Below are positions 42,490 to 53,937 of a DNA stretch of 64,000 nucleotides, piece after piece; position 1 is the stretch's first letter; every line of letters begins with the position of its first letter. The notes beneath the pieces were generated by a model. It made no database searches and was not told the origin of the DNA. It saw only the letters and a program-made list of their open reading frames with translations. The stretch is from the NCBI GenBank assembly GCA_026075535.2, contig AP026542.1, forward strand, positions 5,084,001 through 5,148,000. Reading direction: 5' to 3'. Both the position numbers and the translations under genes were made by a program. The DNA comes from Tricholoma matsutake (taxonomy: Eukaryota > Basidiomycota > Agaricomycetes > Agaricales > Tricholomataceae).

Positions 42490-44582
42490 TGATCCAAAAT
42501 GCTGTGCACACTTGCAAATTGGCCAAACTCAAACTCCAAGCTCCACAGTGCCAAACTGCACTACCCTGTATATGACCAGGAAATGCTTGCCATAATCCAT
42601 ACACTCAAGAAATTGTGATCAGATCTGCTTGGCTCACACATCATGATATACACTGACCAACAGACACTCCAAAACTTTGAGATCCAGAAAGAGCTCTCAA
42701 AACAACAAGCTAGATGGATGGAATACATGTCACAGTATGACTGTACCATCAAGTATATCAATGGGGACAACAACTGTGTGGCAGACACTCTCTGGTATCT
42801 ACCTGACATGATAGACACCCAATCATCCACTGTTACAAGCATCTTTGAGATATGCTCAGACCCACCCAGTATTCTTGCAAGACATCAAAGGTGGCCACCA
42901 CATCAACCCATGGTGCAAAGCTCTTGCCACTGATCTTGCACAAGGTGTCATCAATGGCACACTGAACATTACCTCACATAATGGCTTAATATTCATTGCC
43001 AACCAATCAATCATACCAAAACACAAACAGCTGTGCAAGGACCTCTTTGTCTTGCACATGAGAACTTAGGCCATTTTGGAACAGAAAAATCATACAATGC
43101 ACTCTATGATAATTTCTACTAGCCCAACATGTGATGCAACCTTGTCAATGTCTATGTCCCCTCTTGCAATGACTGCCAACACAACAAAGGCAGAACATCT
43201 AAACCTTGCATCCCTTGCCCATACCCAATAAACTTTTGAGTCTGTCACAATAAATTTCATCAGGCCTCTGTGCAAGGATGATGGTTTCAATGCCATTGTA
43301 ACAATGACTGACAGACTGGGAGCCAATGTGCAATTAGCCCCTTGTAACATCAACATGACTACAGAAGATTTCATGACAAGCTTTTTCAGCAAATAGTTCT
43401 GTGAAAACAGTTGGCCTCTCAAACTCATCACTGACCACAACAAGCTTTTCATTTCACAATTCTAGAAAGCACTTATGAAGCTCTCAGGCATAAAACATAA
43501 AATGTTGACTGCATACCATCCTTAGACCAATGGAGCCTCCAAACACTTGAACAAAACCATTGTTCAAGTGTGTAAGAGTGTCTCTTACATCAACAAGTCT
43601 TATCTACATCTGCACCCAGTATCACATGTTAGTCCAGTAGTATATAGTCTATACTTCAAATACTTGTACCATATCTTGGTTTCATCCCTCGAATATACTA
43701 AGTTCCTTACATGTCTTGTTCTCCTTGAGTGTTGGAAGCTCCAGCTTCCTTCCAAAGTGCTTAGATATCATGTCTAATGTAATCAGACAGGCTGGAAAAG
43801 GGCGCTACCCAAGGTTCGTTTCAATATTATGATACCATCAATGCCTCAACTAGATTCTCTCCATTCATGTTAAAGTCTGCACACTCCCCATGCTTGATTC
43901 CTCCACTCATCAACATAACTACCACTGATTAACTGTCATGAAATAACAACAAAACACAGAACTGACTTGCATCTACTGCACCCACCTCAAACCATGAAGA
44001 CCCTGTACAAGCAGTAATCAAACAATTAGCAGACAACCTCCTGCATGCTAAAGACTCACTCACAGAGGCCAAAATCAACCAGGTGCACCATGCCAACAAG
44101 GACTCTGCACCCAACCCTGTTTTTGAACTTGGCAACCAAGTGTTACTTGCTACAGCTCATTGCTGATAGGAGTACATGCAAGTTAAAGATGGATGAGCTG
44201 CCAAGTTCATGCCCAGGTTCAATGGACCTTTCAAAGTCATCAAAGCATTCCCCAAATTGTCAACATACACACTACACCTGCCAGAGGCTTCCAAAATCCA
44301 CACAACATTCCACTCCTCACTACTATGCACATATCTTGAGAATGACAACACCTTCTTCCCTTCCCACAAATTTGATCAACCAGGTCCTATCATCACTGAA
44401 GATGAGGAAACCAAATACTTTATCAACAAAATAATCAATCAGCACACCCATGGCTGAGGAAACCAATTCCTCATATGATAGCTTGGGTATGGGCCCGACA
44501 CCAATCTCTGGCTACCACATCGCAAACTGGTGGACATGGACACATACACTGACTGGCTGAAGACCCACAATGCATAACAGTT
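42490..44582 (+). pseudogene. Second Ty3-type element, heavily decayed pol
   Basis: It retains the end of RT/RNase H (YPVYDQEMLAIIHTLKK in shifted frame, IYTDQQTLQNFEIQKELSKQ, ARWMEYMSQYDCTIKYINGD), integrase parts (CNDCQHNKGRTSKP, DRLGANVQLAPCN in shifted frame, LITDHNKLF), and a C-terminal chromodomain-like end (EDEETKYFINKII, LGYGPDTNLWLPHRKLVDMD). Stops and frameshifts are frequent. The 5' part is lost before about 42490. A solo LTR (43571-43754) splits the integrase and its own 3' LTR starts at 44598. From about 42405 to 43689 there is not one CG dinucleotide. Confidence 0.85.
43571..43754 (+). repeat. Short solo LTR inserted in Ty3 integrase, 184 bp
   Basis: Starts TGTAAGAGTGTCTCTTAC (a hairpin) and ends GGAAGCTCCAGCTTCCTTCCA-like in CTTCCTTCCA. 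A 5-bp duplication AAGTG flanks it (43566-43570, 43755-43759). Excising it reconnects the integrase coding order. Confidence 0.9.
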
Positions 44583-44597
44583 TTTTAAAACATGGAG

Positions 44598-45126
44598 TGT
44601 AAGAATGTTCTTTTTTTTTTTTTTTTTTTGGTGGGCATTTTCCCCACAATTTGTGGGAGGCTTTGAGACACTAGAATTCCATTTCTGGAAGACCATCCTG
44701 CTTAATATGGGGATGACAATGTTACTGCTCTTGCCACCTGCTTAGGGGTTCCAAGGAATTTTAACCTCAGAGTAGGGTTACCAGGGAGGAAATGCATTTT
44801 ATGCACACTGTATGATTACAGTAGTGTGGGACTCATCACATTGGATAATACCCACTAAAACCCCCCAGTGGCTGAACAGGGGTGGGATTCGAACTCGAGA
44901 CCTCCTGCCTATTGTCAGTTGGTCACAGGGCCTAGGCCGAGTACAATGGTTGCCACTACACCATCGTGCCCCCTGTAAGAATGTTCTTACCTACACTTAC
45001 TAATACACATGGTCACCTGACCAGATGGTACATACACAGAACCTAGTCATCTTGTCTTACCCTTGTACCTTGCATTCCACTTTAGTCTTCCATCACCTCA
45101 GTGTTGGATGCTCATGCATCCTTCCA
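44598..45126 (+). repeat. 3' LTR of the decayed Ty3 element, split by a SINE
   Basis: The LTR starts TGTAAGAATGTTC at 44598, is interrupted by the SINE, and resumes at 44974-45126. It ends in the hairpin GGATGC-tcat-GCATCC plus TTCCA. Without the insert it is about 153 bp and has the same ends as the LTR at 43571-43754. Confidence 0.75.
44611..44973 (-). mobile_element. tRNA-derived SINE with poly(A) tail, 363 bp
   Basis: On the minus strand the element begins at 44973 with GGGGGCACGATGG. It has RNA polymerase III box A TGGTGTAGTGGCA (44963-44951) and box B GAGTTCGAATCCC (44896-44884), runs through a unique body, and ends in 19 A (44629-44611 as T on the plus strand). A 13-bp target duplication TGTAAGAATGTTC flanks it (44598-44610 and 44974-44986). 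Promoter boxes, A tail and long duplication together define a SINE mobilised by a LINE. The tRNA-like 5' part could fold only partly as a cloverleaf, so the parent tRNA is not assigned. It sits in an LTR. Confidence 0.92.
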
Positions 45127-45894
45127 TAAAATGATCATTTCTCAGATTATGATCATTTTTGGGCATCCATTTTTCATTTCATTCTCAGTTTCAATTTTTG
45201 AGAAAAATGGAATCAAAAAAAAATCAAAAAAAAAATGAGTTTTAAATGACTGAAGAATGTAGGAAGAACAGGCCAAAAATGGCAACTGTGAACAACCCTA
45301 TTAAAAAATATGAAGCTAGACAGTAGGTAGAGAACCCATACCACATCATGGTACAGCTCAGGCCCACAATCCATACTTCTCCCGCACGAGGAGTGAGGTT
45401 TGGAGGGTAATAGATGATTGGATAGACCAGAGATATTAGTGACAGAGAAGATAGGAAGAATTTATAAGGAGTGTCACGCAAAGATACTAGTAGGTTATTG
45501 ATCATTGTGGGGGATCAGAAGTTGCAGTGATACCATCGAAAGTGATAATGCCTTTATATGGACCACGACCGAATGTCGTGCTCGATTTCATCAAGTCACC
45601 TTGAGAGTCATTGTGCCCTGTTACAAGTGATCGCGATAGCTGCCGACTTGCTGTGGTGGAAGTCCCTGCACAGCGTGCTGCAGTACCGACCCGCTGTGTG
45701 ATGATTGTGATCTAAAGTCAAATGATGAGGAGCATTGTACATCGGGTGAAATGTCCAGCGACTTGCCTGAACTTGGATGAAGTCGACCTGCACTTCGATT
45801 GAAGTAAAGTACTAAGTATAGAGTTACAAAATCGGAATAACATCACAACGTCACATATTATTATGTAGTTACAAAAAAATTTCGTCACGGCGAT
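45127..45894. repeat. Repeat remnant then upstream region of DBP10
   Basis: 45150-45299 is the reverse complement of an AT-rich repeat at 21081-21210 and ends GAACAACCCTATT. From about 45500 the sequence becomes CpG-rich and unique; the last 300 bp hold the DBP10 promoter. No gene is seen. Confidence 0.5.
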
Positions 45895-48800
45895 ATGTTA
45901 GCTCAAAAACGAAATCGCGTCCGGGGTGCTCACGGCGACTCCTCAGACAAATCTGCTTTCTTTTCAGACGATGAGATCGACATTTCTTCCGCACTTACTG
46001 GCAAAAGGGCAAAATTGGCACCCATCACCGATGAAAACGACGACGACGATCTCCAGCATTTTCTACAGGAATCTATTTCGAGGAGAGACGTAAAAACTGG
46101 AACAGATATTGTGAAGAAGACTAAGGGAAAAGGAAAAGTTGCTAAAGGCGAAGTGGGTGGGGGCAGCTTTCAGAGCATGGGTCAGGCAACGATGCTCAAT
46201 TTTGTCTTGTGCAGAAGGAATTGATCCCAAACGACAGGTCTTCATCCTTCGCTGTTACGGTCTCTGACGCTTCAAGGTTATCGGATCCCAACACCAATAC
46301 AGCGTCTCTCCATCCCAGCACTCCTCACAAACCCTCCCCAGGATCTTGTTGGCATGGCTCGTACTGGATCAGGGAAATCTCTTGCATACATAATTCCCCT
46401 TGTGCAGCGGCTTGGTGGTCGCCATTCAACATCTTTCGGTGCAAGAGCCTTGATTCTACTTCCAACAAGAGAATTGGCTCTTCAGGTTCTGAAGGTTGGA
46501 AAAGAACTTGCGCGAGGTTGGAATTCTGGCCACGGAGATCATGCAGGAGACAAAGAGGCGGAATATTCGCAGAAAGGTCAGAACCTGAGATGGAGTCTCA
46601 TCGTTGGCGGTGAAGGTCTGGACGAGCAGTTTGAGGCAATAACCAGTAACCCGGATATGTATGCTGTATTCTACCTTATGCCATTGAAGCTTATGTTATT
46701 GTTTCTATTGCAGAATTATTGCAACTCCAGGTCGACTGCTCCATCTCATTGTCGAAATGAAACTGGATCTCAAGCCCATACAATATGTCGTGTTCGATGA
46801 AGCAGATCGCCTTTTCGAAATGGGTTTCGAGACTGCCCTCAACGAGATCCTGAATCGCCTTCCTGCGACTCGCCAAACTCTACTTTTCTCTGCTACTTTG
46901 CCGAAATCTCTGGTCGAGTTCGCCAAGGCTGGCTTACAAGATCCCAAGCTAATAAGACTAGATGCTGAAAGCAAAATTAGTTCCGATCTCAAGATGGCCT
47001 TCTTTTCGGTCAAGTATGCGGAGAAGGATGCGTGTCTGTTGTCCCTCCTTCGGGACTTCATCAAAGTGCCTTTTGGGAGCACTCCTGCCGAAGATGAAAG
47101 TTCACCAGACAACAAGCGCAAAGGCAAATCAAAACATTCCGAGCAACTTACCGCACCCCACCAAACTCTCATCTTCGTCGCTACTAAACATCATGTCGAG
47201 TATGTCTCGAATCTCCTGACCACCGCTGGCTACGGTGTATCCCATATATACGGCTCGCTTGACCAATCAGCTCGTACTTTTCAGATGGATCAATTTCGCC
47301 GTGGCGTCACCAGTATTCTCGTAGTTACAGACGTCGCTGCTCGCGGTATTGATATCCCCGTCTTGGAAAATGTGGTCAATTTTGACTTCCCCCAGGGTGC
47401 ACGGGTTTTCGTGCATCGAGTCGGGCGAACGGCAAGAGCCGGGAGGAAAGGTTGGGCTTGGTCTTTCGTTACCAACACGGAGCTACCTTACCTGCTCGAT
47501 CTGCAGCTATTTTTGGGTCGGCCGCTCAAGAACGACGTCGCAGAGGATGGTGACCAAGCCTACACCGAGTCCCTCGTTCTTGGGACATTCGAACGCAGTA
47601 AAATTGACGAAGACGTCGAGTATATCCGATCGCTTGACGATGTCAATCATTCCCTCCTCTCGCTACGAGAGGTCATGAAGAGAGGTCATACAATGTACGA
47701 AAGGAGTAAAGGGAAAGCCAGTGCACCGAGTTACAAGCGGGCCAAAGAAATGATGAAAGATCCCAAATGGTTGCTCGCCGGTTCAGATTCAGGTATTCAT
47801 CCTGTGCTTCTCAGAGTTACAGATGGGCCGCAGAAGAGGATCAGAGAGGACGCAAGGAAGGCGCTTCTGCGATCTGTAAACTCTTTCACACCGTCAGAGA
47901 CAGTGTTCGAGATCGGGACAAAGGGGAACACAACGAATGCCGCGCTAATGAAGGAACGGAGAAAAGCGTTGAGCAAGTCAGCGCAGAGAGCACTTGTCTC
48001 GACGGCTTTTGTCGATGATGACGAACCAGATGCAGATGTGGGGACCTCAGGCAAGGAAATTGAAATGGCTGATGAGGCGGATATCGCGGTACGGTAATTA
48101 CTTTGCTCAAATAATAAATATATCTGACATCCTCTTAGGAAGTGTTCAACACATCGAGTAAAAAGCAAGGATACCGCGACTCAGAGTACTACATGTCTCA
48201 TTACCAGAAGGATGCGGTTACGGAGAAAGGGCATGTATCGTTAGAATTGGACAATGATAATCGAGTATTGACAACTATATTTGCCTACAGATACTCCCTC
48301 AAAGACGGCGCAACTTTTGCTCAGCAAGCTCAAGGTGCGACCTTTGATCTCACAAATGACGAGGGTGCTGCCGAGCGAAAACGACGCCAACTGAACTGGG
48401 ACAAGAAAAAAAAGCGGTTTGTGCAAGGAGATGGCATCGGTGCCGACAACGTAAAAATGGTGAAGACGGAGAGTGGAACGAAACTACCCGCGACCTATCG
48501 CAGTGGGCGCTTTGACGAATGGAGAGCCAAAATGAAGGTCAGTCTACCAAGGGTTGGGGAGGCTGAAGATGAAGGGACGAAGCGAAGACTTAGTGGTCAT
48601 GGCAGCCGCAAGTTCAAGCATACCAAGGTTGTGGAAGCTAAACCACTGGATAAGCTGCACAAAGCCTATAACCGGAAGGTACGGCAGATAAAGAAGAGAG
48701 ATGAAGGTGTAGGTGGTGGACGTGAGTCAAACAAGCCGACGCCAGGTGCTGAAAAGAAATCCAAGGCTGGAGGACGATATGGAGGAAAACCCATTGGAAG

Positions 48801-48909
48801 GGTCAAAAGCGAACTCAAGACTGTCGAACAGATCCGAAAAGGGAGAAAGGTCATGGAAAAGAAGAGATCAAAGAACGCACGGCCGACTCGCAGGAAGAGC
48901 AGAAGGTGA
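45895..48909 (+). CDS. DBP10: DEAD-box RNA helicase Dbp10 (950 aa, 4 exons)
   Basis: It is a nucleolar ATP-dependent helicase for 60S ribosome assembly. Exons 45895-46180, 46238-46658, 46714-48088 and 48139-48909; introns 50-57 nt, phases correct. Motifs in order: acidic N-terminus, GYRIPTPIQ (Q motif, about 109-117), ARTGSGKS (I, 136-143), PTRELALQ (Ia), ATPGRLL (Ib), DEAD (II, 264-267), SAT (III), TLIFVATKHH (IV), VVTDVAARGIDIP (V) and HRVGRTARAG (VI). The C-terminal DBP10CT region (WDKKKKRFVQ, YRSGRFDEWR) and a very basic tail complete the orthologue. Length is close to yeast Dbp10 (995). It ends 46 bp from the convergent TGT gene. Confidence 0.96.
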
Positions 48910-48955
48910 TCTGCGTGTACACCTAGATCCCATGATTATTGTGACGTATCATACA

Positions 48956-50759
48956 TTATGAATTTACATATTCCCATTTCGCTCCCAGGCCTGGCACAAC
49001 TTTGGCTTTTTTGTTCTGAAGCAAATCGACACCGACAGATTGAAGAGCATTGACACACCACTCCGGGTATCCGTCGCTGCCGAAGTATTCCGCAAAGAAT
49101 GAACGTAGGTAATCGGGGAAAGTCCCGTTGATGATTGCGGTCCTCGCTCGACCCATGACTTGAGCCTGAAACGTTATATTATGCTGTGTGAGAGCTAGAA
49201 TTGTAGGAATGAGCCCATGCTTGTCAGCAATTTAAATGCTTCAAACTGACCATGGGCGGCGGCCGTTTCATGGGTTATAATATGATGCAACATGGCCCGA
49301 GAAGTACCATCTTTGCAAGTTGGACAAGGGCAAGCTCCATCGATCGGTCTGACGTCTTTTGCATGCTTGCTAAGTTCTACCGCGAATTTCATCTGTCAGC
49401 AGAACCGATTGACATTGAGGAATTTGTACTAAGGTTGAGAGGTCCGTGATGCGTCAATGCCACTCCAAATCGAGCCGTTCGTGTTGGGAACACGCAGTCG
49501 GCCTGTTTGATGTGTGATTCGAAACAGTAGAACACACGCCAATAGAGTACGTACCATATCGACTCCAAGCGCAACACAAACAAGTAGATCTAAACTCATC
49601 ACTTTCCAGCTATTGAGAAAGGTCGATAATGAGATCAAACCTTCAGCAAAGCCGATTCCCATGGAATACCGAGGTCCTACAAAAACGTTAAGCAGGAATG
49701 ACTGATACAAGAACGACATACGGTCTTCTGGTAGTTTGTCCGCACACTGTTTGATTCTGGTTGTGGAAAGAATCAGAAAATGCAGTTGAATGAGGATGTA
49801 CTATGCTTACATTCGCCAGAAGACGTCTGTGGATGCAGGGTAAGCTGACTAAACCAAGGTACACAGCGAACTTACCTTTGTCTTCGCCTCCGCTGAGTCC
49901 ACCGATCGCAAACCCAGTAACACTATCCTTGCGTTTGATCATCTCATCTAAACACCGATGACGGAGCTCCGGACTGAGGCCACCCTGCACAATGGCGAAT
50001 AAATTCTGGCTTTTTTTCTTCCCTGATTTCTCGTGTTGCGCTATACAGCGATCAAGCCATCGCACGGATCGCTCCATGGCCTCACCGACACGTGGAGCCA
50101 CCTCCAAACTTGGAACTCAATGGAGTTGTCGTGAGTCTAGCATTGATGCAAAATTTGACTCACCTACGTCGTCAAGCTGCATGATAATGTCGGCCCCGAT
50201 TGCGTGTTGAATTGAAATACTTTCCTCCGGCTATGGGACTTCTGATGATAAGCTTTGAGTCATGATGAAAATCGCATACGGTCAACACCGTAGGTTCTCC
50301 GGTAAAAGGACTCTCAAATAATGCGCCTTCTTCTGTGACGGTGGTGAACTTGGATAGGGAGACTAGTTGGAAGCCCCCGCTATCCTGTATCATGCGTGGA
50401 GTAAGGGTAAATATACATGGCTTATTTTAGGTACACATACGGTAAGAAGATTGCGATTCCAGCCTTGAAACTTATGTGCTCCCCCTACTTCATTCAAAAC
50501 CTTGAGGCCCGGGCGCAAGTTCAAGTGATACGTATTGTTCAGGATGAGAGTTACTCCAAGAGATTCGACTTGTTCCGAGGTCAAGCCTTTGATGGCGGCC
50601 TGAGTCGCAACAGGCATGAATGTTGGCAGCATTGTGACTCCGTCTCGAGGCAGGAAGTCAGAAAAGAAATATGAAAATGATATATAGCTTACGGGCTAAT
50701 TTCATGCGCGAAACTCGAGCTCTTGTTGTATTACATTTCGCAAGAACCTCGAATTCCAT
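48956..50759 (-). CDS. QTRT1: Queuine tRNA-ribosyltransferase catalytic subunit (413 aa, 12 exons)
   Basis: It exchanges guanine-34 for queuine in tRNAs with GUN anticodons. Exons: 50759-50693, 50643-50441, 50384-50280, 50230-50164, 50115-49876, 49826-49811, 49756-49722, 49676-49641, 49589-49555, 49502-49430, 49376-49251, 49194-48956; phase is kept throughout. Catalytic and binding motifs: FMPVATQ, DSGGFQ (Asp91), [31 protein letters not shown] (Asp270, nucleophile position), and zinc ligands C308, C310, C313 (CPCPTC) with H339. Exon 6 is 16 nt. The start at 50759 (MEFEVLAKC) fits the family; an in-frame ATG at 50852 would add 31 residues. It should pair with a QTRT2 subunit. Confidence 0.95.
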
Positions 50760-50949
50760 CGCGCGACCTCGAAATAAAGCCAGAGTGTCGGATGTATGTA
50801 AGAGGTCGATCAGAACGTGATTCGCAATGTTTGGAACGGAGCCTGTGGACAAATATTGGCGCGTGAACAGGTGTCAACGATTGTATGTGCCGCAAACCAC
50901 TGAAAAACCATTTTCTGCATCTCCAGCACCTATCATTCCTTTCTTCCGA
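50760..50949. promoter_or_regulatory. Divergent promoter, TGT (-) / TM9 (+)
   Basis: Only 190 bp separate the chosen start codons, so promoters and 5' leaders must overlap. No clear TATA box is seen on either side. Confidence 0.45.
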
Positions 50950-53795
50950 ATGCGCTTAATTTCACAGGCGATTGCAACGCTGTTTCTTGGAATATGCGCA
51001 CACGCTTTTTATCTTCCAGGCGCTGCACCCCATGACTATGCTCTTGGCGACCAAGTCAATGTGCTCGTGAACGCTCTTACTCCCAAGCTGTTGGGTAAAG
51101 ACGATCCGAAGCTAGTAAGTTGCCGTAATTATGACCCATTATAAGTAACAAAAGCCCGCCGGGATAGAAATCAATGATTAATTGTGAGCTTTTCTGGTTG
51201 TAGTATGCGTCTTCGTCATCTGACATTGTCCTACTAAGACGATTACTACAACCCAAATTTTCATTTCTGCGAGCCCCAGGGAGGACCAGTTAAACAACCC
51301 GAGCACCTCGGTTCAATTCTGTTCGGAGACAGGATCTTCAATTCACCATACGACGTGTGTCATGATTGTCCATTACTTCTGAGGCATCCTCTGATTGTCG
51401 TACAATAGATCAAGATGCTGAACAATGACACAACGTGTCAGACACTCTGTATTCAGCCGAACGTGACAGGAGAGGAAGCGAAATTCATCAACGACCGTAT
51501 ACGAGAAGATTACGCCCTTAATTGGCTAGTCGACGGACTTCCAGCGGCTGAAATGAAGATTGATGTCCGGAACCAAGAATTGTTCTACGATGTAGGCTTC
51601 AATCTTGGAAACAAAGCAGGGGGTCTTCCGGCGTTGAACAATCACTATGATATTATGCTCAAGTATATGGTCAACCGCGCCTGACGTAGATTCTGTTCTA
51701 ACTTGCTTGTTTCTCAGATACCACAAGCAAGCTCCTAATACCTACCGCATCGTCGGCGTTCTTGTCTGGCCTTTCAGGTGCGTCTATCTCACTTCGAGAC
51801 CTAAGTCCAACAGCCAATGTATGTGTCTGATTAAGCATTGGCGGCGCCCAAGATGGTGTTGCAACTTGTGATGTTCTATCAACAACCCCTCTTATCCTTA
51901 GTGAAACCCAGAATCAAAGTATTCGGTATACCTACCGGGTCTCCTGGAATGCAAGTGAATACATCTTCTACATTATCGATACTGATAATCTTTTCTTCTA
52001 GGAATCTGACATACCATGGGTACCGTGGATTTTTCCCTAGTCATGTTCACTTAAAAACGTGTTTCAGGCAACTCGATGGGATAACTATCTTCACGTCTTT
52101 GATCCTCGCATTCATTGGTTCAGTCTCATCAACTCGTTTGTCATTGTCGTGTTCCTATGTGCTATGGTCTCCATGATTCTCGTTCGAAGTGTATCTCGGG
52201 ATGTAGGTCCCCTAGTGAAATCCTTGCGATTGAACTTTGATTCTCTCTCAGATCTCGCGCTATAATGCTATTGACCTTAATGTAATCTTCCATTGTCCTG
52301 TCTTTTCTTCGTGTCACACTGATAGCCATGCAGGAGGATATTCAAGAAGATTGGGGATGGAAGTTGGTTCACGGCGAGGTTTTCCGAACGCCAAGAAACG
52401 CTATGCTCTTGTCAATCATGGTCGGAAATGGAGCACAACTGTGTGCCATGGTCGGTGTAACACTTGGTCGGTCTACGACATCGTATTTTAACGCAATTAT
52501 TAACACAATAATCAGTCTTCGCCTTGTTGGGTTTCCTATCCCCATCAAATCGAGGTTCACTAGGCACTGTCATGATGGTGTGTTGGACGCTGTTTGGATG
52601 GTATGCCTACCATGTCTTGGAGGACAGACCGTCATCCTAATGTTGTTCTGAAACAGTATTGGAGGGTATTACTCAAGTCGGGTGTACGTCTCCCTTGGAG
52701 GTACAAATCGTAAAAAGAATTCGTTCCTTACAGCCACTGTGCTTCCCTCGTGCGTTTCAAAACTCTTCAGACCCCTTCGTCTTATTCTCCCGTGTGTAGG
52801 ATCGTTTTCATCATCATTTTCTTACTGAATCTGTGTCTGATCATCGCTGACTCCTCCGGCGCGGTTCCATTCGGTATATCATATTATATTCGGAAGTTTG
52901 TCCTCTTAACGTTGCCGATGTTTCAGGAACGATGCTTCTTATTGTAGTTATGTGGTTCGGCATATCTGCCCCATTGTCTGCTATTGGCGCATACTTCGGC
53001 ACTAAGCAAGGCGTACGCTTTTCACCAGCACTTACTGGATAGTAATTATATGACCATTCGGTTTACAGGCTGTTCGTCACCCTGTGCGCGTCAATCAAAT
53101 CCCTCGTCAAATCCCACCTTATCCCAAATATCTTCGTCCATGGGCAAGTCTTGTAAAGTTTTATTGGTATCTTGTAACCTTTTTCGCTTCTGCAGGCCGC
53201 GACTCTCCTCAGTGGCATCCTACCTTTTGGTCTGTTCATCCTTCAGGTCTGATAGTTATTTTTTTGACGGTGGCCCACAGGTGCCGCATTCGTTGAACTC
53301 TACTTCGTCCTCTCCAGTATCTTCGCCTCGCGTGCATATTACGCATTCGGATTTATGGCGCTAACAGCCGGCGTTGTGATGCTTACCACCGCTACCGTCA
53401 CCATCCTCTTCACCTACTTCATTCTTTGTGCGGAAGAATACAGGTTGTGTCTTATCCACAGATTATCCACTATTTGTTTTGGCACTGATTACTATTCGTG
53501 GACAGATGGCATTGGAGAGCATTCCTAATAGGTGGAGGCAGCGCTTTCTGGTTCTTCGCCTATGGGTTGTTTTACTGGGCATCCAGACTTTCCCTTGATT
53601 CCCTATCCAGCGTCATCATTTACCTCGGATATCTTACGATCCTCTCTCACTTCGTTTTCCTGGTCACAGGTTGGTGCACTCTTCATATTCGCACTGGTAT
53701 CGATATTAATTGCCCTTGTGTGATTAGGGACAATTGGATTCCTGTCGTCGTACTGGGCTGTCCGTAAACTATATAGCGCCATTCGTGTCGATTAG
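50950..53795 (+). CDS. Transmembrane 9 superfamily (EMP70/nonaspanin) protein (627 aa, 19 exons)
   Basis: A Golgi/endosomal membrane protein with nine transmembrane spans. Exons: 50950-51114, 51168-51183, 51239-51354, 51409-51662, 51718-51777, 51836-51950, 52002-52019, 52068-52202, 52252-52281, 52334-52466, 52516-52600, 52657-52749, 52800-52873, 52927-53012, 53069-53143, 53196-53229, 53281-53443, 53506-53669, 53728-53795. Signs: signal peptide ending HAFYLPG, YYNPNFHFC, LGSILFGDRI, HYDIMLKYH, VGVLVWPF, DNYLHVFDPRIHW before TM1, QEDWGWKLVHGEVFR, GVTLVF, SSRVYVSLGG, RQIPPYP, CAEEYRWHWRAF and C-terminal YSAIRVD. Two introns (51951-52001, 53144-53195) need GC donors (GCAAGT). It is convergent with the tyrosyl-tRNA synthetase. 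Confidence 0.93.
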
Positions 53796-53937
53796 AGCTA
53801 ATATTGCTACATTACTCCCTTCTTGAGGGGTCAGACTTAGAACTGCAATGTATCCTACAGAACATGCCTATCGAATGGATTCCTCGGAACAGTCTTGGGA
53901 CTCAGCTCCAAATTCATGCTCCTAAATACCATAATAA

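Noticed and set aside
44884..44973. Functional tRNA gene
   Set aside because: Box A and B are present, but the sequence continues into a 360-bp body with poly(A) and target duplication, so it is a SINE.
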